Below, piece by piece: positions 57,734 to 64,000 of a stretch of DNA of 64,000 nt. The stretch spans positions 248,001 through 312,000 of the forward strand of contig NW_026251390.1 in NCBI RefSeq assembly GCF_025118155.1, written 5' to 3'. Origin of the DNA: Cokeromyces recurvatus. Lineage: Eukaryota; Mucoromycota; Mucoromycetes; Mucorales; Mucoraceae. Below the pieces are notes generated by a model. That model made no database searches. It saw only the letters and a list, made by a program, of their open reading frames with translations, and was not told where the DNA came from. The stretch's first letter is position 1. Each line of letters begins with the position of its first letter. The position numbers were made by a program, and so were the translations under genes.

Positions 57734-60700
57734 TTAACTTTTGTCTTCTCCAAGTAATTCTTCACCATATTTTCTTAATATCATGAAGCCATCATCATTT
57801 GACCTTATAGACTGCCTACCTTCTTTATAAATGTCCTTCATATCTTTTATAATTTCATTGCTTTGAGCTGGGTTAATAACTTGATTTATTTTGCTTAGGA
57901 AAAGCAAATTGATCCAGGCAAAAGCAATAGATTTATTATCTTTCTCTGCCATTGATAGTATTCTATCATTATTCTTGTTATACCCTAAAAATTCTTTATA
58001 CTGTATCCTATATGCCTGAATCAAAATAATTTTTGATTCTAGTTCAATAGTTTCCGTTTGTCTCGCACGATTAACGAACTCCATTAATTCTTGATCATTA
58101 AACTTTGTTCTACAGATTGGTATCATGAGTATAGTCGCCAATAAACAGAGATTTGCTTCCGTATAATCATTTGATTCACTGTATAGACAACATATACGAT
58201 AAGATAAGATAAATAGTTGAGATAATGGTAATTTTGCTGATTGTATAATCATATTCTTTAAGAGTTCATTCATTGAATCTCCCTTTTTGTATTCCAAAAA
58301 GAATAAAATCTCGTAAATTTCGGGTAATAAAGCGTTAACATGGGCCATCTTGTTCACTAATACATATGTACCAACTGATTTATAACAAGGTGTGTAATTC
58401 AAGAAAGATGCTAACGTACGCAGAACACCAATTAAGAGAGGCTTTCTACTTATGTCATTGCTGGCCATTTTACTATAATGCGAAAGCATAGAAAGTAAAA
58501 TGTTAGTAGCTCCAAAAAGGGTGGGTTTATCTAAAGGTTTATCTTTTAAGGCATTATGCCAATCAATCATAAATGTAGGCTTAGATATATATGGTTCCCC
58601 CTTTTTAACAAGAGTACTCATCCATATATCGCAAACTCCTTGAGGTAAAGTGCGTGAAACATAATAATATAATATCAACATCCAGATGTAATATTTGTCA
58701 AATGTGGTAAGAGTAACTCCAGTAGAATCGTCTAAAGAATAGATTGTGGCTTTTTCACAATCTATTTCCGAGAATTGGTTGTTTGTTAACAGTTTCAACA
58801 CTTCACTGAGTCCATTTAATCGAATTAATCGAGTTAATACTTCAGCTGTTAAGCACGATGCTACATTAGATTCTATAATAGTATATGCATATGTATATAT
58901 ATATATATATATATAAATATATATATTGTATATTATATATTATATATATACATAATTAGGTTGATGTTGGAAATAGAAATTATTTTAGGTAAATCGTATC
59001 CATAATTATCAATGATAATTACATAAACATATTATATATATCATCTAGTTGTATGCTAGTATATTGATTTTCTTTACCTTTATATGTTTCATTAATAAGT
59101 TCCAAAAGATCCTTAATACGTGCTAATCTGTCAGAGAATTCATTGACTTGTAAAATATATTGCCAATAAATATCAATAGAACATGGAATTGCTTTAATGC
59201 TTTCTTCAAAATCTTGTTGAAAACGTTCACTAGAAGGACCATAGACATATAGACATAACTCTAGCTTTAATGAAGCTAAAAAGCTGTTTTTTGGATAATC
59301 GCTACTAAAAGCATGAACCATATCATATGTGCCTTTCAATTTATCAGGATAAAGTGACATGCCAAATCCATGACGAACATGAAAAGTACTGAGATCCAAG
59401 TCTTGAGGTATATTATAAAGAATTGCATTGTAAACAGATTCCCATTCCTTAGCATAACTTCCAACTTCAGCCTTTCGATGAAGCATCCTAAATAATGGAC
59501 TTTCATAACTTTCATTTGTTAACTTATATTCAATAGGTTGACCCTAAAATTGTATGAGTTAGTGGTTAAATAATAATAATATACATATCTTGCTTTTGTT
59601 TTATTTTTTCACTAACAAGAGGTAGAACAAAGGACTTCTCGCTTTGCTGATATTGATTATCTTGCTCATATTCCTATTGAAGTAATATATATATATATAT
59701 ACATATACATTAACTAACTAATATAATATAATCAGGATAAATAATAATAAAATACCCTGTTTAAAAGCGCCAATTGCATTGTTGTTGTATAGTCATCTAC
59801 AGTTATGATACGACATGGTCTTGATGAAGGTCGGTCACGAATAGAAGGATATTCTTGATCATAACTGAATATTCGTATGGAAATGAGTTTCAAAATTTCA
59901 TCAAGTACACTACGTAAAGATTCATTGCATTTGGATAACTGCATAGAACTCGTTTGAGGCTCCATAGAATATTTTAATTTTTCATTTTTGTTGTTGAATG
60001 CTGATTCACGAGGATTAGAATGAAGCAAAGGACTAGCTGGACGATATGGTTTTGTCAATTTGGAAGGCAGTGGCGGTGGTGGTGGTGGTGGTGATAATGG
60101 TGGTGGTAAATAGGATGGAGGAGGAGGAGGAGGAGGAGGTTGTAAAGGCTGTTGGATAGGTATATGCATATTACCCAAGTTCATTTGTGAATTCATAAAG
60201 TTGTTTAGTGGAGATACATAGGGGATATTGAACTGAGATGATGCACTTGAATAGTTGGGTATTTGATATTGAAAATTAGGAGGATGTAAGATATTTTTAG
60301 GCTTATGTATGTAAGGTCGCTTATATGATGCTCGAGAACTGTTATCTAGAAGCTGTCGCTTGGCTCCTGATGATGGTATGTTACTTTTATTTGATGAACT
60401 TTGCTTCATAGACTCAATATTATTTCTTCCAACAGACATTCTAACTTTCATCGCAAGTACATCAACATGGAGTTTTCTCTTTTCCTCTGTAATTTTCTGC
60501 AGTGTAACATTTAACTCCTTTATCTCATTTTCAAGTTCTGTACAAATAGCCTCTGCTTCTTCTAAAGTAAGCACTCTTTTAATAGGTTCTGTATCTATTG
60601 TGTTAAACTCTTCATAAGCTGTTTTAAAAGAACTTTCAGAAGATGTATCATCATCAGTTTTAGGATTATGGACATATAACTCTGTTGTATTATCGTTATT

Positions 60701-61456
60701 TCCAATTGGTAAAGCTATATCTTCATTATTCAAATCAATATCATCGCTTGCTATATCCATATCGTCACTTGCCATATCCATGTCATCATCATCATCATCA
60801 TCGATCAAATCAATTTCGTTATTTATTAATTCTGTCTCACCTCTCACAACTACTGTATCATTAACATCATTACTAGATGCTTCTTTGCTGATATCGGAAA
60901 TGCTAGTATTTTTTGACACATCTTCTGCATCAACATCAGTCACAGCTAACTCGGAAGGATCTTCAGAATGTGAAGAAGCTACTTCTTGATTTAAAGAAGA
61001 GGATGGTTGTGTAACATTATCTTGTTGAATTTCTAAAGCCTTTAACTCTTTAATTTGTTCATTCTTTTTATCAATTTCCTTTTGCAATTCTGACTGTTTC
61101 CTTTCTACATTTTGACTCACGGAGATAGCAGCTACTGGTTTCTCTTTATCGGCCGTTTTCTTCATTTGTAACTCTTTCTCAAAAATTTCACGTTTAAGTT
61201 TTTCAATCTCTCTAAGCCGTTTTAATATTAAAAATTCTCTATTATTTATTTGAAGCCTTGGAGAATAATTATATTTTTGCTTGCGATCCTCAAAGGGGCC
61301 GTACATTTTTTCAATTGTTTCATTAGCAACGTCATCATCTTCTAGAACATAAACATATTTATGTCTTTGATGTTCCATGACTAAAGATTGGTTAGGATGA
61401 AACTGCATAGACTCATTCATGATGCTATTATCGGCGGGATTAGGGGAATCGATCAT
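57734..61456 (-). CDS. Large coiled-coil / proline-rich / helical-repeat protein (possible Red1/ZFC3H1-type)
   Basis: Four exons (61456-59756, 59673-59617, 59543-59078, 58872-57734) give 1,120 codons. Seen: an N-terminal region with EKMYGPFEDRKQKYNYSPRL; a coiled coil (REFLILKRLREIEKLKREI); an acidic Asp/Ser-rich linker; a second coiled coil starting LTLEEAEAICTELENEI; a poly-Pro block (PPPPPPPPSYLPPPLSPPPP); then a long all-helical C-terminal half with repeats resembling HAT/TPR units (YESPLFRMLHRKAEVG, KEWESVYNAILYNIP, SIDIYWQYILQVNEF). Order and size recall nuclear RNA-surveillance scaffolds such as Red1/ZFC3H1, but I did not find the expected C-terminal-half zinc finger. That assignment is weak; an unassigned nuclear scaffold is the safer call. 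Confidence 0.6.
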
Positions 61457-63585
61457 TATGTTCTATTTTTCTTTTTTTTTTTTTTACTTAAGCATTCACT
61501 TAATGATAAAAATATAAACAGAAAAAAAGAATAACAATTTCAAAAGCCTAAAAAAAAATAAAAAAAAAAAAAAATGAATGAAAATAAGAGTAGTAGTCAC
61601 TTCGAAGTTACTGAGTTTGAGTCTTACAATTAAATTAATTGAATAGTGTTTTCAACGACTACTATAATTTTAAAATAAGGAAAAAATATAAATTTATTTA
61701 ATATTAAACTGAAAAAAAAAAATGTCTCCAAGTAAAGCATACATAAGATTTTGACTAAAGATTTAGGCTTTTTTAAAGTCATTTGATAACCTAGTGACTT
61801 ACAAGTTTAACAATATTCTCCTGTAAAAGGTTTCATACCATGATTCAAAAGCTATTACTAAGAAGTGTCTTTATCTTAATTCCTTTATACCGACGATGGC
61901 TGGTCTTTATGTCTTATATAAATGAGCTCTTTCTATAAGATTTTTTTTTTATTTTACAAAATGATTGAATGATACTTGAGTTTCTTTAAACCCTCATAAC
62001 AATCATATAAGAAATATAGAAATCCTTAAAATTGATGTACTTTTTTTTTTTTTTTTTAAAAAAAATATCATTTATTTAAGTCTTTATGGTCACTAGCACT
62101 TTGCAGTTACCGTGATAGTATTCAGATTGAAATCTATCTTTCGCAAATATTATTTGCAAATATACAACTTCTTTATTGCATGACTTAACTGGAATGCTTA
62201 CTAATCAGAATCCATGTTTAGTGTCGTTCTCGAAAAAGATATCAATATACTGTATTCAGGAAAAAAAAACAATTTAGATTGATACACGATTGGAGAATCA
62301 CTCTAGAACCCTTTCAATACTTTATTAATCAATGTTCCTCACATTTATTACTAAATAGTCTTCTTCTGAGAATGCCTTAATAGCATAGCTTGTTAAGCAA
62401 AAAAAATTCTTTTATATGTTTCTTTACATTGTTTGGGTAATAAAGTCGGTCATGTGACCATATAATAATTGATGAGCTAGTATTTATCATACTTTTATAA
62501 ATTTGGCGACTGATTTGCCTATGTTAACAACGTATTCCCTTAATTGTTGTTGCATTCATGATGGGCAACAGCTCATTAAATTTATATATGGATAGATTTA
62601 ATCTTTAATAAAAAAAAACACAATCAGTACCTTAAATTTCGTGTATGTACAGCTAGATAAATTTGAAGCTATGTCCAAAAGCATCAGCTTATGATGTGAC
62701 ACATCAATCATTACATAACGTTTTATACAGCACTTGAAGTTCTTTCTAGACTGGTTAACTATAAGTTTTTATTTCAATAATGAAATGTATTAAATAGCAA
62801 CAATTCTATTTACCTCAATAAGGTAATATCGTATTTAATTATAATATCCGTATTTAATAATTTCTCTAATTGCGACCCTTCGTTATTACTGTTAAAGTCT
62901 AAAATCTTATTTTTTTTATAAACTTCATAAAGAAAAGGAGGAGTGTTAGTAAGAATAACACACATATAATTTATAAAAAAAGTTAATTTTCTTTTAAAAT
63001 ATAACTCTTCATAACATTTCGGTTTTCTCAAGCCCCATTGTATGTAAATACATAACTGATATCTAATCAAGACAAAAAGTAAATTCGTGTATAATCTATT
63101 CCAATTTAATATTCTCTTATCCTGGGTTTTTTCATTTCTCTCTTTTATCTCCTTAATGAAAAAAATAAAATGAATAATACCACAACTAGCGACTGCGATA
63201 TTTTTTTTTTTTTAAAAAAAAAGTGTCATATTCTATCCTTATTTTCTCTCTATATAACCACCCCGTATATCCTTTTTGACTTTATTTAGCGACCCTTAGT
63301 ATCGAATTATTTTTCTATAGTTTAACGACTTTTCAGAGTGTGTCCAAATAGGTTAATTTACCAAGATTTTATAATACATAATCTTCAATTATTTTTAAAT
63401 TGAGAATTTCGAAAAGTATGAAATATATAAATGGCACAAAGTATTCTTGAGACGAAAAATTGTTAAATTTGTAAATCAGTAGGGTTATAAAAATATACAT
63501 GTATATAAATATATATTTTTTTTTTTATAAATCTTGATCAAAATTCAATATACGCATATAAATGTATATATTGGTATTTTTTTTT
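61457..63585. other. Long AT-rich intergenic region
   Basis: About 2.1 kb between two minus-strand genes. It holds many A/T runs, AT-rich palindromes and a T19 at 62041-62057. The open frame at 62810-63070 (-) lacks a plausible start context or family signature. A pyrimidine-rich stretch with TATATAAC (63250-63256) looks promoter-like on the plus strand but has no gene beside it. Confidence 0.45.
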
Positions 63586-64000
63586 TTATAATTTAGCATT
63601 AGAACTAATAGAAACAATATCATCATAAAGTAAATCAGGAAGGAAGTCATCATAATGTTTGCCTGTAACGTTAGTAGCGAGGGCCTTCTTAGCAGCTTCA
63701 TATTTGGAATTCTCATATTTATCACCGAGCTTCTTTTGAATTTTGTGAATTTCCTCATCTAAAATTTTGGAAATATATTCACCATCAACCACCTTTCCTT
63801 TATCGGTCTGCACTTTATGATGGGCCCATTGATAGAGTTGCGATCGAGAAATTTCGTAAGTAGCCAAATCTTCCATTAAATTAAAGATAGGAACACAACC
63901 AACACCTCTTAACCAGGCTTCCATATAAGCTAAAGCAATTTCAATATTTTCACGCACAGATTCCTCTGTAATTGTTCCCTTAAAGTTAATATCCAACAAA
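63586..64000 (-). CDS. Malate synthase, C-terminal part (5' part beyond window)
   Basis: A glyoxylate-cycle enzyme condensing glyoxylate and acetyl-CoA to malate. Only the last 137 or so codons are in the window, and the frame is open through base 64000. Seen: the family's C-terminal plug domain, with VRENIEIALAYMEAWLRGVG, VPIFNLMEDLATYEISRSQL with YQWAHHK, and the helical end FLPDLLYDDIVS. The protein ends NAKL, a PTS1 variant, which predicts peroxisomal/glyoxysomal import. No stop or frameshift is seen in the visible part. Confidence 0.95.
   Translation of the reverse strand, partial: LLDINFKGTITEESVRENIEIALAYMEAWLRGVGCVPIFNLMEDLATYEISRSQLYQWAHHKVQTDKGKVVDGEYISKILDEEIHKIQKKLGDKYENSKYEAAKKALATNVTGKHYDDFLPDLLYDDIVSISSNAKL

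Noticed and set aside
61590..61640. B-box-like GAGTTTGAGTC string suggesting a tRNA gene
   Set aside because: No A box, acceptor stem or anticodon arm could be folded around it.
62810..63070. An 86-codon minus-strand open frame
   Set aside because: It lies in an AT-rich spacer, has low-complexity composition and shows no family features.

Overview
The window is AT-rich nuclear DNA of a filamentous fungus, most likely an early-diverging mould of the Mucoromycota (Mucorales-like). The genes carry many short GT-AG introns. The gene set is eukaryotic and fungal: a Bck1/Ste11-class MAPKKK, ERG25, a peroxisomal malate synthase and a Bot1/mS45 mitoribosomal protein. It also holds families that are absent from or rare in yeasts but kept in early fungi (MBIP-like, TMEM135, PC-esterase, FIST domain, eIF3i). 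No rRNA, tRNA, CRISPR or prokaryotic operon was recognised. The organism call is inference from gene content and base composition.

Layout. 1-2.5 kb (-): MCM3, running off the left edge, divergent from a MAPKKK (2.9-7.6 kb, +) with SAM, Ras-association-like and kinase regions and a minisatellite-encoded SLWAVPP array. 7.9-16.3 kb: RPB12 (-), ATG6/Beclin (+), SNF8/Vps22 (+), an auxin-efflux-carrier-type transporter (-) and a syntaxin-6/Tlg1 SNARE (+). 16.4-19.8 kb: a coiled-coil orphan (-), a decayed MET2-like acetyltransferase pseudogene (+) and RPS15 (-). 20-26.6 kb: eIF3i (+), an MBIP-like protein (-), a Siw14-type phosphatase (-) and a diacylglycerol kinase (+). 27.7-32.7 kb: a PC-esterase-like Golgi protein (+), a FIST-domain protein (-) and a PAQR receptor (+). 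35-46.9 kb: ERG25 (+), a DUF2358 protein (-), SEH1 with a very large polyglutamine insert (+), an AT-hook protein (-), TMEM135 (-), an unassigned mitochondrial protein (+) and mS45 (+). 47.4-52.0 kb: a GYP2/TBC1D9-type Rab GAP (-). 52.4-56.2 kb: a damaged CACTA-type DNA transposon. 56.5-64 kb: RPL23A (-), a large coiled-coil/proline-rich protein (-) and malate synthase (-), cut by the right edge.

The genes are independent housekeeping or signalling units, not a cluster. Loose themes are membrane traffic and autophagy (ATG6, SNF8, syntaxin, TBC GAP), translation (RPS15, RPL23A, eIF3i, mS45) and lipid metabolism (ERG25, DGK, PAQR). Most exon joins were worked out by hand. Where a total length is given, the exons sum to an intact reading frame, which supports the model.

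The most unusual content is the CACTA element, the SLWAVPP array in the MAPKKK, the polyQ insert in SEH1, the MET2-like pseudogene, the fungal MBIP homologue, and several 31-51 nt poly(dA:dT) tracts in introns and promoters.
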